From Parcubacteria group bacterium (lineage in GTDB: Bacteria; Patescibacteria; Paceibacteria; UBA9973; UBA2103): DNA of 64,000 nt. Made by a program: the position numbers and the translations under genes. The notes under the pieces are model-generated. The model was not told the DNA's origin. It did not search any database and saw nothing but the letters and a program-made list of their open reading frames with translations. The stretch spans positions 57,524 through 121,523 of the forward strand of contig JAQBRE010000007.1 of assembly GCA_028286605.1 (NCBI GenBank), written 5' to 3'. Below, in pieces: positions 63,508 through 64,000 of this stretch; the stretch's first letter is position 1, and each line of letters opens with the position of its first letter.

Positions 63508-64000
63508 ATGAATTCCACAAGCGTGCTTCACACTCTTCTTCCCATGTTTGCAGTGCTGCTCGTAGCAGTAATTGTAATTAATATAATCGCCTATTTCCTT
63601 ACACCGAAGAAACGGCCCTATCAATACACGAGAAAGGTAAACTTCATGACAAAGTCTGAGCGGGAGTTCTTCGAGCTTCTGACTCAGACAGTCGGGACGG
63701 AGTACCATATCTTTCCCCAGGTACACCTTCCATCGATTTTGGATCATAAGGTAAATGGTCAGAAATGGCGTCCTGCTTTCGCACATATAAGTCAGAAGTC
63801 CGTCGATTTCGTACTATGCGAAAGAGTATCTATTGCGCCGATCCTTGCTATTGAGCTAGATGATTGGTCACATGATCGTAAAGACAGAGTAGAGCGTGAC
63901 AGGGAAGTCGAGCGCATGCTTGCGGAGGCGGGACTGCCGCTACTTCGACTCCGGGATTACAAATTCTCTGACCCTGTCCGTTTGGCAGAAATAGTGCGAG
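63508..64000 (+). CDS. DUF2726-like membrane protein, 3' end missing
   Basis: At least 164 codons, still open at the window end. An N-terminal membrane helix (about 12-32) is followed by a soluble domain of the DUF2726 type: MTKSEREFFELLTQ, HIFPQVHLPSIL, the acidic pair VDFVLCE and AIELDDWSHDRKDR, and LLRLRDYK. The domain is related to restriction-endonuclease-like folds, though activity is unproven. ATG 63508 is preceded by TATGAT ending 6 nt upstream. Confidence 0.85.
   Translation, partial: MNSTSVLHTLLPMFAVLLVAVIVINIIAYFLTPKKRPYQYTRKVNFMTKSEREFFELLTQTVGTEYHIFPQVHLPSILDHKVNGQKWRPAFAHISQKSVDFVLCERVSIAPILAIELDDWSHDRKDRVERDREVERMLAEAGLPLLRLRDYKFSDPVRLAEIVR

Overview
The window reads as a chromosome segment of a Patescibacteria (CPR) bacterium, most likely a Parcubacteria-type lineage (inference from gene content; no 16S rRNA is present). 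The evidence is a set of trimmed core proteins: PheRS without its tRNA-binding accessory domains, ThrS without TGS, a hinge-less short SMC, a DnaG that has lost its zinc ligands, short RF1 and EF-Ts, and C-minus L31/L32. Pseudopilin-like and coiled-coil/transglycosylase surface proteins and a fragmentary central metabolism fit the same picture. Base composition is about 50-55% GC through the core, with clearly AT-richer stretches at 4.6-5.0, 42.0-42.7 and 58.9-63.0 kb.

Layout. 0-2.3 kb: two secreted low-complexity proteins, the first cut by the left edge. 2.3-9.1 kb: carbon metabolism (gap, rpiB-like, rpe-like, split transketolase, PfkB kinase, class I aldolase). 9.1-14 kb: pseudopilin, L25, a transglycosylase-like surface protein and two envelope proteins. 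14-17.4 kb: translation block (L31, RF1, S2, EF-Ts, tRNA-Thr). 17.4-19.4 kb: thioredoxin-like protein and processive glycosyltransferase, minus strand. 19.5-24.6 kb: pheST, folB-like, gyrB. 24.6-29.7 kb: surface block with a CARDB protein, a sortase, an exported orphan and a large protein carrying an IPYTG sorting-like motif. 30-36 kb: thrS and dnaE on the minus strand, then rnhB. 36.3-36.85 kb: a structured non-coding stretch. 36.9-42 kb: L32, a NusB-Nudix fusion, rnc, smc. 42.7-47.1 kb: rnr, rpsP, khpA, trmD. 47.6-58.9 kb: rpoB, rpoC, dnaG, rpoD. 58.9-64 kb: an AT-rich accessory region with small membrane proteins, an EVE-like/NucS-like nuclease, a repeat protein with a peptidoglycan-binding domain, an EVE protein and a DUF2726-like protein cut by the right edge.

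Expression signals. Two gene classes can be told apart by eye. Most core genes have no Shine-Dalgarno sequence; a TATACT-like -10 hexamer ends only about 6-10 nt before the start codon, so they are probably leaderless. I used this spacing to choose several starts. Nine short orphan genes scattered between core genes instead have a 5' UTR and a good SD (GGGAG, AGGAGG), and most have a hairpin terminator. UGA is almost unused as a stop: 60 of the 63 CDSs whose ends lie in the window stop at TAA or TAG, and the three TGA stops all belong to the SD-led class.

Most noteworthy: a pair of RNA hairpins with covarying outer stems after rpmE and rpsB; the SD-led single-gene units with biased stop codons; the sortase with a nearby internal IPYTG substrate candidate; the NusB-Nudix fusion; the hinge-less SMC; and several promoter-plus-hairpin non-coding transcripts around rpmF, rnc and rpoC.
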